A stretch of DNA of 64,000 nt, taken from assembly GCA_050250875.1 (NCBI GenBank), contig JBFWNV010000001.1, positions 1,736,001 to 1,800,000 of the forward strand, in the 5' to 3' direction. This DNA comes from CAWAYR01 sp050250875. GTDB lineage: Bacteria; Acidobacteriota; Vicinamibacteria; Vicinamibacterales; UBA2999. Position numbers and translations under genes: made by a program. Each line of letters begins with the position of its first letter. The first letter of the stretch is position 1. A model generated the notes under the pieces. It saw only the letters and a program-made list of their open reading frames with translations, did no database searches and was not told the origin of the DNA. Below, piece by piece: positions 27,926 through 37,215 of this stretch.

Positions 27926-29734
27926 ATGTCGCGCAGTTCGTATGCCGCCCTCGTGCTGATCCTCCTGATGACCGCATCCGCCGCCGCCGCCCAGAGCCCC
28001 GAGCCGATTCGCTACACCCTGCGCTTCCCGGCGCCTCATACCCACTACCTCGAGGTGGAGGCCACGTATCCCACCGGCGGCCGGCCGCAGGTGGACCTGA
28101 TGATGGCGGTGTGGACGCCCGGCTCGTATCTGATCCGCGAGTACGAGCGCCACGTGGAGGCGCTGGCCGCCACGGGCCCCGGCGGACGCGCCCTCGGCGC
28201 CGTCAAGACGGCCAAGAACCGCTGGCGGATCGACACCGGCGGCGCCGCCGCCGTCACCGTCACCTACCGCGTCTACGGCCGCGGAATGACCGTACGCAAC
28301 AACTGGGTCGAGGCCGGCTTCGCCATGCTGAACGGCGCGCCGACCTTCATTACCCTGGCCGAGCCGACGCCGCGGCCGCACGAAGTGCGCCTCGAGCTGC
28401 CGGCGGCCTGGAAGGGCTCGGCGACGGCGCTCATGCCAGTCGCTGGGCAGCCGCACAGCTACCGCGCCGAGGACTTCGACACGCTGGTCGACAGCCCGAT
28501 CGTCGTCGGCAACCCGGTGGTCAAGACCTTCGCCGTCGACGGCAAGGCGCACCATCTGGTGCTCGAGGGGGATCCGGCGCTCGTCGATGCCGACCGCGTC
28601 GCCGCCGACCTGCGCCAGATCGTCGAGGCCGGCAAGGCGGCGATGGGGCCGTTCGAGTACCCGCACTACTACTTCCTGAACATGGTCGTCGAGACCGGCG
28701 GCGGGCTGGAACACAAGAACTCGTTCCTCACCATGTCGAGCCGGTTCGTGACCCGCAGGCGCCAGCCGTACATCAACTGGCTGAGCCTGGCGGCGCACGA
28801 GTACTTCCACAACTGGAACATCAAGCGGCTGCGCCCGGTGGAACTCGGCCCGTTCGACTACGAGACCGAGAACCACACGAAGAGCCTGTGGGTGGCCGAA
28901 GGCGTCACCGACTACTACGGGGCGCTGCTGGTGCGGCGGGCCGGGCTGACCACCACCTACGAGTATCTCGACATGCTCTCGAACTCGATCGAGGCGGTGC
29001 AGACGCGGCCCGGACGCCGGGTGCAGTCGGCCGAGATGGCCTCGTTCGACACCTGGATCAAGCAGTATCGGCCCGACGAGAACAGCCCCAACACCAGCAT
29101 CGACTACTACGACAAGGGCGCCACCATCGCGTTCCTGCTCGATGCGAAGATTCGCCGGGCCAGCGGCGGCGGCAGGACGCTCGACGATGCGATGCGGCTG
29201 GCCTACGGTCGCCACTCGGGCGCCACCGGCTTCACGCCCGGGCAGTTCCAGCGGGCGATGAGCGAGACCGCCGGCACCGATCTGTCGGCCTGGTTCGCGC
29301 AGGTGCTGACCACCACCGACGAGCTCGACTTCAGCGAGGCGCTCGACTGGTTCGGCCTGCGCTTCGCGGCCGTGGATCCGAAGGCGCTGCGGCCGACGAC
29401 CGGACTCAACACGCGCAACGACGGGGGGCGTCTGGTCGTCACCCAGGTGCGCCGCAACACGCCGGCCTACGACAGCGGCATCAACGTGGACGACGAGATC
29501 CTGGCGATCGACGACCTGCGCGTGCGCGCCGACGGCCTGACCGCGCGGCTGGAGCAGTACCGGGCCGGCGAGACCGTGCGCGTGCTGCTGGCGCGCCGCG
29601 ACCGGCTGATGACCCTGCCGGTCACCCTGGGTGCCGAGCCGGGCCGGCCGTGGCGCCTGCAGGTGAGGCCCGACGCGACGGCGGAGCAGCAGGCGCGGCT
29701 CACCGCGTGGCTCGACGGCGCGGCGCGGCCGTAG
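27926..29734 (+). CDS. M61 family metallopeptidase with PDZ domain (second copy)
   Basis: 602 residues with a signal peptide ending near SAAAAQ (about 22). The M61 beta domain is followed by the catalytic domain, with HEYFHNWNIKRLRP as zinc motif, WVAEGVTDYYGALL supplying the third ligand, and the family-typical GGGLEHKNS segment. A C-terminal PDZ domain (AYDSGINVDDEILAIDDLRV) follows. It is distinct in sequence from the M61 protein at 17983 and keeps more canonical family motifs. Periplasmic peptide degradation is the likely role. It is monocistronic, from a TACAAT box 7 nt upstream, and convergent with the sulfate activation genes. Confidence 0.93.
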   Translation: MSRSSYAALVLILLMTASAAAAQSPEPIRYTLRFPAPHTHYLEVEATYPTGGRPQVDLMMAVWTPGSYLIREYERHVEALAATGPGGRALGAVKTAKNRWRIDTGGAAAVTVTYRVYGRGMTVRNNWVEAGFAMLNGAPTFITLAEPTPRPHEVRLELPAAWKGSATALMPVAGQPHSYRAEDFDTLVDSPIVVGNPVVKTFAVDGKAHHLVLEGDPALVDADRVAADLRQIVEAGKAAMGPFEYPHYYFLNMVVETGGGLEHKNSFLTMSSRFVTRRRQPYINWLSLAAHEYFHNWNIKRLRPVELGPFDYETENHTKSLWVAEGVTDYYGALLVRRAGLTTTYEYLDMLSNSIEAVQTRPGRRVQSAEMASFDTWIKQYRPDENSPNTSIDYYDKGATIAFLLDAKIRRASGGGRTLDDAMRLAYGRHSGATGFTPGQFQRAMSETAGTDLSAWFAQVLTTTDELDFSEALDWFGLRFAAVDPKALRPTTGLNTRNDGGRLVVTQVRRNTPAYDSGINVDDEILAIDDLRVRADGLTARLEQYRAGETVRVLLARRDRLMTLPVTLGAEPGRPWRLQVRPDATAEQQARLTAWLDGAARP

Positions 29735-29762
29735 CCGCCCACCGGCAGCAGAGCAGACCTCC

Positions 29763-29806
29763 AGGTTTGCAGAACCTGCGGTAGGGCAGAGTTTCAGACC
29801 TGCCCT
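29763..29806. terminator. Two adjacent hairpins between convergent genes
   Basis: AGGTT/AACCT (29763-29767 and 29773-29777, loop TGCAG) and AGGGCA/TGCCCT (29783-29788 and 29801-29806). Neither has a T-run, so factor-independent termination is unproven; the site lies where a bidirectional terminator would be expected. Confidence 0.4.
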
Positions 29807-29821
29807 GCGTCGCGCGGCGAG

Positions 29822-31690
29822 TCAGGGCAACTCGATGCGATCCCGGATCGCCGCCAGCAACCGCTCGGCGACGGCGTCGGGCAACGTGCCGTCGTGGCGC
29901 AGCACCACGGCCGGGTCGGCCGGCGGTTCGTAGGGCGAGCTGATGCCGGTGAACTCGGGCACTTCGCCGGCGCGGGCCCTGGCGTAGAGCCCCTTCACGT
30001 CGCGGGCTTCGCACACCTCGAGCGGCGTGTCCACGTGCACCTCGACGAAACGCCCGGCGCCGACGATCTGCCGGGCGCGCTCGCGCTCCTCGCGGAACGG
30101 CGAGATGAGCGCGACGATGGCGATCAGCCCGGCGTCGTTCAGGACGCGCGCCACCTCGGCGGTACGGCGGACGTTCTCGGCGCGGTCCTCGCGGCTGAAG
30201 CCGAGGTCGTGGTTGAGGCCGGTGCGCAGGGTGTCGCCGTCGAGCACGAAGGCGTGACGGCCCTGGGCGTGCAGCGTCCGCTCGAGCTCGCGGGCGATGG
30301 TGGACTTGCCCGATCCCGACAATCCGGTGAGCCACACCGTGACCGCACGCTGGCCCATGCGCCGCGCACGATCGGCCTCGGGCACCGCCGCGGCCTCGGC
30401 AACGACGATGCGCGGCCCGGCGGCGGGGCGTCGTGCCGGCGTGCCGCGTTCCACGACCATGCCGGCGGCCGCGGTGGCCTGCGTGGCCGGGTCGATCAGG
30501 ATGAAGCTGCCGGTGGCGCGGATCCGCGCGTACGGATCGACGAACAACGGTTGCGACGCGGTGAGCGTCATCCTGCCGATGGCGTGCTGCCCCAGCGTCG
30601 TCTCGCCGCTCCGGCTCAGGGTGTTCACGTCGACCACGTAGGCCAGCCGGTCGGCGATCGCCGAGACGGTGCGGGTGGTGTGTTTGAGCAGGTAGCGCCG
30701 GCCGACCTCGAGCGGCGCCTCGTCGAGCCACACCACCATGGCGTCCACCGACGTGCGGCCGGCGGGCACGTTGCCCGGATGCACCAGCAGATCGCCGCGT
30801 CCCACGTCGACGTCGCGGTCGAGCGTCAGCGTGGCGGCCAGCGGCGGGAAGGCCTCGCTGCCGCCGGTCGACGCGGCCAAGGTCTTGACGCGCGCCCGCG
30901 TCCGCGACGGCAGCACCATCAGCTCGTCGCCTTCACGGACGACTCCCGACACCACCGGACCCGCCACGGCCCGGGCGCCGTCGGGAGCGCGCGTCACGTA
31001 CTGCACCGGCAGGCGCAGATCGACGAGGTTGCGGTCGCCGCCGACGTACACCGACTCCAGAATCTCGAGCAGCGACTCGCCCGTGTACCACGGCATCGCC
31101 ACGGTGTCGCGGGTGACCAGGTTGAGGCCGTCGCGCGACGCCACCGGCACCAGCCGCAGGTCGATCGGGCCCAGCCGGGCAGCGAACTCGTGGAACTCGG
31201 CGGCGATGCGTTCGAAGACCGGCTCGGCGTAGTCCACGAGGTCCATCTTGTTCACCGCCACCACCAGCCGTCGGATGCCGAGCAGGCTGGCGATGAAGGC
31301 GTGGCGGCGGGTCTGCGGCAGTACGCCCTTGGCGGCGTCGACGAGCAGCAGCGCGAGGTGCGCGGTGGAGGCGCCGGTCGCCATGTTGCGCGTGTACTGC
31401 TCGTGGCCGGGCACGTCGGCGACGATGAAAGCGCGCTTCGACGTGGCGAAGTAGCGGTAGGCGACGTCGATGGTGATGCCCTGCTCGCGCTCGGCCTTGA
31501 GGCCGTCGGTGACCAGCGAGTAGTCGAAGGCCAGGCCGCTGCCGTTGCGTGCCGACGCGGCGCGCACGGCCGCGATCTGATCGTCGGGCAGCGAGTTGGT
31601 GTCGTGCAGCAGCCGGCCGATCAGCGTGGACTTGCCGTCGTCCACGCTGCCGAGCGTGCAGATGCGCACGAGATCTGGCGCGGCGCTCAA
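29822..31690 (-). CDS. cysNC: Bifunctional sulfate adenylyltransferase subunit 1 / adenylylsulfate kinase
   Basis: 622 residues. The N-terminal EF-Tu-like GTPase (about 1-215) has GSVDDGKSTLIGRLL, DVPGHEQYTRN and NKMDLVD. Domains 2 and 3 follow, and from about residue 445 the APS kinase has its own P-loop GLSGSGKST, DGDTLRTGLNHDLGFS and the lid DVKGLYARARAG. It drives APS formation with CysD using GTP, then phosphorylates APS to PAPS. The start is a TTG that overlaps the cysD stop in TTGA, the only frame-consistent start at the GTPase N-terminus; cysD-cysNC is a translationally coupled operon. No PAPS reductase is nearby. Confidence 0.95.
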   Translation of the reverse strand: MSAAPDLVRICTLGSVDDGKSTLIGRLLHDTNSLPDDQIAAVRAASARNGSGLAFDYSLVTDGLKAEREQGITIDVAYRYFATSKRAFIVADVPGHEQYTRNMATGASTAHLALLLVDAAKGVLPQTRRHAFIASLLGIRRLVVAVNKMDLVDYAEPVFERIAAEFHEFAARLGPIDLRLVPVASRDGLNLVTRDTVAMPWYTGESLLEILESVYVGGDRNLVDLRLPVQYVTRAPDGARAVAGPVVSGVVREGDELMVLPSRTRARVKTLAASTGGSEAFPPLAATLTLDRDVDVGRGDLLVHPGNVPAGRTSVDAMVVWLDEAPLEVGRRYLLKHTTRTVSAIADRLAYVVDVNTLSRSGETTLGQHAIGRMTLTASQPLFVDPYARIRATGSFILIDPATQATAAAGMVVERGTPARRPAAGPRIVVAEAAAVPEADRARRMGQRAVTVWLTGLSGSGKSTIARELERTLHAQGRHAFVLDGDTLRTGLNHDLGFSREDRAENVRRTAEVARVLNDAGLIAIVALISPFREERERARQIVGAGRFVEVHVDTPLEVCEARDVKGLYARARAGEVPEFTGISSPYEPPADPAVVLRHDGTLPDAVAERLLAAIRDRIELP

Positions 31691-32622
31691 AAATAGCCCT
31701 CGCGCTTCTTCTTCTCCATCGACGCGTCGGAGTCGTGGTCGATGACCCGCGTGCTGCGCTCCGAGATGCGCGACGTCCGCAGCTCGTCGATGATCGCGGC
31801 GATGGTCGTTGCCGACGACCGGACGGCGCCGCTGCACGGCACGCAGCCCAGGCTGCGGAAACGGCACAGCACCCGCTGCACGGCGGTGCCGGCCGGCGGG
31901 GGATAGGCGCCGCCGCGCGCGAAGGGCCCGTCGAGCATCAGCAGCTGCCCGCCGCGTTCGATCACCTCGCGCTCCCGGGCGAAGTAGAGCGGGTTGACCG
32001 GAATCCGCTCGCGCTCGATGTAGCGCCAGATGTCCAGCTCGGTCCAGTTCGAGAGCGGAAAGACCCGCATCGACTCGCCGGGCGCCAGGCGCGGGTTGTA
32101 GAGCTGCCACAACTCGGGGCGCTGGCGCCGCGGATCCCACTGCCCGGCGGCGTTGCGCACCGAGAAGATGCGCTCCTTGGCCCGCGAACGCTCTTCCTCG
32201 CGGCGGGCGCCGCCGATCGCCGCGTCGGCCTGCAGCTGCGCCAGCCCGGTGAGCAGGGCCTCGGTCTTCAGCAGCCCGCAGCAGCGCTCGGTGCCGAGGG
32301 CGAACGGATTGGCCGCGCCGGCGATCGCCGTCTCGTTGCGCCACACCCGCAGGTCGATGCCGGTCTCGCGCGCCCGCTGGTCGCGAAACGCGTACATCTC
32401 CTGGAACTTGAAGCCCGTGTCGACGTGCAGGAACGGGAACGGCACCCGCCCCGGCGCGAACGCCTTCAACGCCAGGTGGAGGAGGACGGACGAGTCCTTG
32501 CCGACCGAATACAGCAGGACCGGACGTTCGAACTCGGCGGCCGTTTCCCGCAGGATGTGGAGGCTCTCGGCCTCGAGCGTGCCGAGCTCGTCGACGAGGA
32601 AGGTGCGCACCCGATCCGTCAC
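31687..32622 (-). CDS. cysD: Sulfate adenylyltransferase subunit 2
   Basis: About 311 residues, close to the usual 302. It has the PP-loop ATP pyrophosphatase core: LEAESLHILRETAAEFERPVLLYSVGKDSSVLLHL with SVGKDSS, PFPFLHVDTGFKFQEMYAFRD, the ERCCGLLKTEALL segment and SNWTELDIWRYI. It ends in MEKKKREGYF as CysD proteins do. It adenylates sulfate to APS, with CysN GTPase coupling. I chose the GTG at 32622 because it places the start near family position; a TTG at 32670 gives 16 extra residues. No ribosome site helps the choice. Confidence 0.93.
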   Translation of the reverse strand: MTDRVRTFLVDELGTLEAESLHILRETAAEFERPVLLYSVGKDSSVLLHLALKAFAPGRVPFPFLHVDTGFKFQEMYAFRDQRARETGIDLRVWRNETAIAGAANPFALGTERCCGLLKTEALLTGLAQLQADAAIGGARREEERSRAKERIFSVRNAAGQWDPRRQRPELWQLYNPRLAPGESMRVFPLSNWTELDIWRYIERERIPVNPLYFAREREVIERGGQLLMLDGPFARGGAYPPPAGTAVQRVLCRFRSLGCVPCSGAVRSSATTIAAIIDELRTSRISERSTRVIDHDSDASMEKKKREGYF

Positions 32623-32692
32623 GGTATCACGCCGGATTTCGTCCCGCCGCTGGTCCCCCAATCGCCCCAACCTTTTCCGGCGGATCGTCGTC

Positions 32693-32698
32693 TATGTC
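32693..32698 (+). promoter_or_regulatory. Probable leaderless promoter -10 box (DUF5916 gene)
   Basis: TATGTC with 7 nt (AGCGGTC) before the ATG at 32706. It overlaps the earlier ATG at 32694 and so argues against that start. Confidence 0.35.
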
Positions 32699-32705
32699 AG
32701 CGGTC

Positions 32706-35291
32706 ATGGGCACTCGCCGGCGTCGATTCGCGCTCGTCATGGCGCTGGCGATGTGGGCGGCGGGGCTGGGCGTGGCCGCCGCCGCCGGCCGCGGCGGTCG
32801 CGACGGCCGTGAACGCGCGCTGTTGGCCGTCGACGCCGTGGCCGTGCCCACCACGTCGCCGGTCCTCATCGACGGCAACTTCGACGAAGTGGTGTGGCGC
32901 GACGCGCCGGCGATCGGCGACTTCGTGCAGCGCGAGCCCACCGAGGGCGCGGCGCCCACCGAGCGGACCGAGGCGCGGGTCGCCTACGACACCCAGGCCG
33001 TGTACGTCGCCGTCCGCGCCTTCGATCGCGAGCCGGCGCGCATCGCCGGGTTCCTCACCCGCCGCGACGAGCGCTCGCCCTCGGACTGGATCCGCGTCGC
33101 CATCGACTCGTTCCACGACCGCCGCACGGCCTACGAGTTCTCGGTGAATCCGGCCGGTGTCCGCGCCGACCGCTACCACTTCAACGACGGCCAGACCGAC
33201 GACGGCTGGGACGCGGTGTGGGACGTGCAGGTCGGCCGCGACGCCGACGGCTGGCGGGCCGAGTTCCGCATCCCGTTCTCGCAGCTTCGCTTCTCGGCGG
33301 AAGGCGGGCCGGTGGGCTTCGCGGTAATCCGCGAGTTGCCGCGCGCCAACGAGACGTCGAGCTGGCCGCTCATCGCCCGCAGCGCGCAGGGCTACGTGTC
33401 GCAGTTCGGCGAGGTGAACGGCCTGCGGCCCGGCGGTTCGCCCAAGCGGCTCGAGCTGATGCCGTACACGCTCGGCGAGGTGGTGCTGGCGCCCACCGAG
33501 GCGGGCAATCCGCTGTCGCGGCGCAGCGATCCAGGCGCCGCGGTCGGCGTCGACCTGAAGTACGCCGTCACGCCGGCGCTCACCCTCACCGCCACCCTCA
33601 ATCCCGATTTCGGCCAGGTCGAGGCGGATCCGGCCGCGGTCAACCTCGAGGCCTTCGAGCTGTTCTTCAACGAACGGCGGCCCTTCTTCGTCGAAGGCTC
33701 GGGCGTGTTCCGCTTCAACCTCGACTGCAACGACGGCGAGTGCACCGGCCTGCTGTACTCGCGGCGCATCGGCCGGGCCCCGCAGGGCGACCCCGAGCTG
33801 GCCGACGACGAGTACGAACAGAACCCGGCCTGGGTCACGATTCTCGGCGCCGCGAAGCTCACCGGCCGCGTCGGCGCGTTCTCGGTCGGGGCGATGAGCG
33901 CGGTCACGCAGGAAGAGCGCGCCACCATCGCTTCGGGGCTGTCACGGCGCCGGCCGGTGGTCGAGCCGCTCACCGGCTTCAACCTGGTGCGGATGCGCCG
34001 CGAGTTCGCCAATCGCTCGAACCTCGGCGTGATGCTCACCACCACCAACCGCCGGCTCACGCCCGACACGCGGTTCCTGGCCGGGCAGGCCGTCACCGGC
34101 GGCGTGGACTACGACTGGCGCTTCTGGGAGCGCTACAGCCTGTCGGGCTTCTGGGCCGGCAGCCGCATCAGTGGCGACCCCGAGGCCATCACCCGCCTGC
34201 AGAAGAACGCCGTGCACTACTTCCAGCAGCCCGACGCCGACCACCTGGAACTCGACGAGGCGGCGACCTCGCTGGGCGGCCACGCCGGGTCGATGAACTT
34301 CTCCAAGATCGCCGGCGAGAAGCTGCGCTTCAGCGCCTTCTACGGCTACAAGAGCCCGGGCTTCGAGACCAACGACCTCGGCTTCCAGCGCCGCGCCGAC
34401 GAGCGCAACATGAGCCACTGGGTGCAGTGGCGGTGGCAGACGCCGGGCAAGTACAAGCGCCAGTACATGATCAACTTCAACCAGTGGGCCGGCTGGAACT
34501 TCGGCGGCGAGAACCTGTGGAGCGGCGGCAACCTCAACATGCACTGGTGGTGGCAGAACAACTGGCGCAACGGCTTCGGCGTGAACGTGAACGCCGGCGG
34601 TCTGCGCGACCGCATGACGCGCGGCGGTCCCGGGGTGCGCGGCAACCGCTTCGTCGGCGTCTGGCACTACGTCGACTTCGACGATCGCAAGGCGGTGTTC
34701 CCCGGCTACAACGGCTTCATCGGCGGCGACGGCCAGGGGTCGTTCGAGTTCAACGCCAACCCGCGCCTCACCTGGCGGCCGACGCGGGCGGCGCGGGTCG
34801 AGGCCGGGTTCCGCTTCAGCCGCAACACCAACGACGCGCAGTGGGTCGAGAACGTCGAGGACGACACCGGGTCGCTGCACTACGTGGTCGGCCGTCTGCA
34901 GCAGCGCACGGTGGCGATGACCTTCCGCGCCAACTACACGCTGTCGCCCAACCTGTCGTTCCAGGCCTACGCCGAGCCGTTCATCTCGGCCGGGGCCTAC
35001 ACCCGCTACCGCGAGGTGACCGACGGCCGGGCCGATCGCCACGTCGATCGCTACACGCCCTACGCCTACACCGGCGACGCCGACTTCAACTTCCGCTCGT
35101 TCCGGACGACCAACGTGCTGCGCTGGGAGTACAAGCCGGGATCGGCGCTGTTCGTCGTGTGGCAGCAGGGCCGCCAGGAGACGGTCGAGGACTACGGCGA
35201 CTTCCGCTTCGGCCGCGACATCGGCGGCCTGTTCTCGACGCCGTCGCGCAACGTGTTCCTGGTGAAGTTCTCGCGCTGGTTCAACTTCTAG
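32706..35291 (+). CDS. DUF5916 outer-membrane protein with N-terminal CBM9-like domain
   Basis: About 861 residues with a twin-arginine-like basic stretch (GTRRRRFALV) and signal helix at the N-terminus. Residues about 35-230 form a CBM9-type sugar-binding sandwich (LIDGNFDEVVWRDAP, DSFHDRRTAYEFSVNPAGV, FRIPFSQLRFS). The rest is DUF5916, with NPDFGQVEADPAAVNLEAFELFFNERRPFFVEGS, then a long beta-strand-rich barrel ending in aromatic FSRWFNF, as outer-membrane proteins do. Common in Acidobacteria and Bacteroidetes; substrate not established. I prefer the ATG at 32706 to 32694 because TATGTC overlaps the earlier codon. Convergent with the subtilase. Confidence 0.9.
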   Translation: MGTRRRRFALVMALAMWAAGLGVAAAAGRGGRDGRERALLAVDAVAVPTTSPVLIDGNFDEVVWRDAPAIGDFVQREPTEGAAPTERTEARVAYDTQAVYVAVRAFDREPARIAGFLTRRDERSPSDWIRVAIDSFHDRRTAYEFSVNPAGVRADRYHFNDGQTDDGWDAVWDVQVGRDADGWRAEFRIPFSQLRFSAEGGPVGFAVIRELPRANETSSWPLIARSAQGYVSQFGEVNGLRPGGSPKRLELMPYTLGEVVLAPTEAGNPLSRRSDPGAAVGVDLKYAVTPALTLTATLNPDFGQVEADPAAVNLEAFELFFNERRPFFVEGSGVFRFNLDCNDGECTGLLYSRRIGRAPQGDPELADDEYEQNPAWVTILGAAKLTGRVGAFSVGAMSAVTQEERATIASGLSRRRPVVEPLTGFNLVRMRREFANRSNLGVMLTTTNRRLTPDTRFLAGQAVTGGVDYDWRFWERYSLSGFWAGSRISGDPEAITRLQKNAVHYFQQPDADHLELDEAATSLGGHAGSMNFSKIAGEKLRFSAFYGYKSPGFETNDLGFQRRADERNMSHWVQWRWQTPGKYKRQYMINFNQWAGWNFGGENLWSGGNLNMHWWWQNNWRNGFGVNVNAGGLRDRMTRGGPGVRGNRFVGVWHYVDFDDRKAVFPGYNGFIGGDGQGSFEFNANPRLTWRPTRAARVEAGFRFSRNTNDAQWVENVEDDTGSLHYVVGRLQQRTVAMTFRANYTLSPNLSFQAYAEPFISAGAYTRYREVTDGRADRHVDRYTPYAYTGDADFNFRSFRTTNVLRWEYKPGSALFVVWQQGRQETVEDYGDFRFGRDIGGLFSTPSRNVFLVKFSRWFNF

Positions 35292-35295
35292 GGCG

Positions 35296-35331
35296 GGGCT
35301 CGGGATCCGGGGCTCGGGGCTCGGGAAAGGC
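35296..35331. repeat. Heptanucleotide array (GGGGCTC type)
   Basis: Imperfect GGGGCTC/GGGATCC/GGGGCTC units between the convergent DUF5916 and subtilase genes. Confidence 0.7.
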
Positions 35332-35363
35332 GCCTGTCAGACCGCCGCTCGCCACGGTGGGCT

Positions 35364-36860
35364 TCAAGGCCGGCGGCTCGCCGCGAGCGCGGGCGTGGGG
35401 AGTGGCATATCGACGGCGGCGACCGCGTCGACGATGCCCCAGCCGAGCAGCGTATCGGGGGCGCCGGCCTGGCTGGCCGACGCGCGCAGCACCGTCAGCA
35501 CGTCGTCCGGGGTGTACTCCGGATGCGCCTGCAGGATGAGGGCGACCACGCCGGCCGTGAGTGGACACGAGAACGACGTGCCGCTGGCCACGCCGTAGGC
35601 GTTCTCGAAGTGACGGGCGACCTTCACGTTCACGCCCATGGCGACGACATCCGGCTTGATGCGGCCGTCGGCGGTGGGGCCGACCGAGCTGAAGCCGGCG
35701 CGGGCGCCGGTGCGGGTGACCGCGCCCACCGACACGACCCGCACGCCGTCGGCGGGCGCGCCGAGCGTGTTGCTCGACGGGTCGAAGCCGGCGTTGCCGG
35801 CCGAACTCACCACGACCACGCCGCGTTCGGCGGCCATCGCCGCGGCGCGGGTCGTGACGGCGACCTCGCCGTTCATGTCGGCGGCGGTGTAGGACGTGTA
35901 GGGCAGATCGAAGTCCAGGTAGCCGAGCGACGAGCTGATCACGTCGGCGCCGAGCGCTTCGGCCCATTCCGCGGCCGCCGCCCAGTTGTCCTCTTCGACC
36001 GGCGTCTCGCTGCGCACGTCCTCGGTGACCGCCAGGATGAACGACGCGGCGTAGGCCGGTCCGATCAGCTGCCCGGGCGCGAAGCCGCCGAGGGTGGAGA
36101 GCGTGTTGGTGCCGTGGGCGTCGCTGCTCTCGCGCACCGAGTCGCGGCCGTCGACGAAGTCGCGCTCGGCCAGGACGGTCGTGAGGGCGAACGCCTCGTG
36201 GGTGAGATTGGGGAAGCCCGAGTCGAACACCGCCACCACCACGCTCTCGCCGTGCAGCCCGCGCTGGTGCAGTTCGGGGACGCGGATCTGCCGTACCTGG
36301 TCGATGCCGGCGCCGTAGTCGAGGGGGTCGTCGGCGGCACGCTGCGCGCCGCTCCGCCGCCCAGGGCCCGGTTCGTCGAGGGCGGTGACGCCCTCCTCAC
36401 GCAGCCGGCGATAGCGGCGCACCACGTCGACGCGGGCGACGAACGACAGCGCGGCGATGTCGGCGATCTGCGACGGCGTGGCCTCCACGCTCATGGCGTT
36501 GAGCCAGCGCGACTGCTGGCGCACGCGGGTCGCGAGCGCGGCGACGCGGGAGACGTACCGAGCGGCCAGGGGCCGATCCTCGAAGCGTGTCCGCGGGGTG
36601 GACGCCCCGCGCGCGGCGCGACGAGCGGCCGCCCGGGCGGTCGCTGCCGAGCCGCCGCCCGCGGCCGACGCGGCGTCGCCCTTGTCGGCGAAGTAGATCC
36701 AGACGGCGAGGGTGCCGCCAGCCCGGGCCTGCCGCATCGCCGTCTCGAGCCAGGGCGACAGCGCGCGCTGCCGGGCCGCGGGCGCGCCTGCCGTGAGCGC
36801 TGCGCCGATCGCGACGGCGACCAGGAGGAAGGCGGCGGCGAGGCCGCGTCGGCGGGCCAT
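35364..36860 (-). CDS. Secreted subtilisin-like serine peptidase (S8)
   Basis: 498 residues with a signal peptide (about 1-25) and an ~130-residue propeptide-like region that includes MSVEATPSQIADIAALSFVARVDV, typical of inhibitor-type S8 propeptides. The catalytic triad is visible: Asp in VVVAVFDSGF, His in DAHGTNTLSTLGG and Ser in GTSFSCPLTAGV, plus the oxyanion asparagine in SSAGNAGFDPS. It should mature by autocleavage and act outside the cell or in the periplasm. There is no C-terminal sorting domain. Monocistronic, convergent with the DUF5916 gene. Confidence 0.93.
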   Translation of the reverse strand: MARRRGLAAAFLLVAVAIGAALTAGAPAARQRALSPWLETAMRQARAGGTLAVWIYFADKGDAASAAGGGSAATARAAARRAARGASTPRTRFEDRPLAARYVSRVAALATRVRQQSRWLNAMSVEATPSQIADIAALSFVARVDVVRRYRRLREEGVTALDEPGPGRRSGAQRAADDPLDYGAGIDQVRQIRVPELHQRGLHGESVVVAVFDSGFPNLTHEAFALTTVLAERDFVDGRDSVRESSDAHGTNTLSTLGGFAPGQLIGPAYAASFILAVTEDVRSETPVEEDNWAAAAEWAEALGADVISSSLGYLDFDLPYTSYTAADMNGEVAVTTRAAAMAAERGVVVVSSAGNAGFDPSSNTLGAPADGVRVVSVGAVTRTGARAGFSSVGPTADGRIKPDVVAMGVNVKVARHFENAYGVASGTSFSCPLTAGVVALILQAHPEYTPDDVLTVLRASASQAGAPDTLLGWGIVDAVAAVDMPLPTPALAASRRP

Positions 36861-36939
36861 GCGGGTCGTTCGACGCTACCACGGGCGCCGCCCGGACGGG
36901 CGCGAGGCCAGGCGCTGGCCCCCACATGCGAGCCGCTGG

Positions 36940-36945
36940 TACTAT
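36940..36945 (+). promoter_or_regulatory. Probable leaderless promoter -10 box (cory-CC-star/ArsA operon)
   Basis: TACTAT with 7 nt (GCTCGCC) before the ATG at 36953. It supports that start over 36944 and 36926. Confidence 0.45.
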
Positions 36946-36952
36946 GCTCGCC

Positions 36953-37207
36953 ATGTCGCTGTCGCAGAACCTGCGCGACTTTCTGCACGGCGTGGCCTAC
37001 GGACGCTACGAGCGCGAGATGCGGCTGCAGGCCGCCGAGTTGAACGACTACTTCCTGCTGCTCTGTTACATGGAGGTCGTCGGGCTGCCCAACCCGGCGG
37101 CGTTCTACCTGCTCGAGGTCTACCCGCACCTGCTCGACCAGTTCCATCTGTGGCATCGGCGGATGGGGATGGATCGCTCGCCGCTCGGCAGCCTGCCGTG
37201 CTGCTGA
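36953..37207 (+). CDS. Cory-CC-star family small protein
   Basis: 84 residues. GRYEREMRLQAAELNDYFLLLCYMEVVGLPNPAAFYLLEVYPHL, and a C-terminus of exactly two cysteines before the stop (LGSLPCC), match the small family I recall as cory-CC-star, which accompanies ArsA-like ATPases. It is mostly helical and has no signal peptide. Function unknown; the terminal Cys pair suggests metal or metalloid binding, or thiol exchange with the ATPase (inference). The start is set by a TACTAT box 7 nt upstream; the ATPase start is 8 nt after its stop. Confidence 0.85.
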   Translation: MSLSQNLRDFLHGVAYGRYEREMRLQAAELNDYFLLLCYMEVVGLPNPAAFYLLEVYPHLLDQFHLWHRRMGMDRSPLGSLPCC

Positions 37208-37215
37208 CCCCGGCC

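Noticed and set aside
36596..36660. Separate coding signal in the Ala/Arg-rich part of the subtilase
   Set aside because: It is a low-complexity stretch in the propeptide region; competing frames have no domain or ribosome site.
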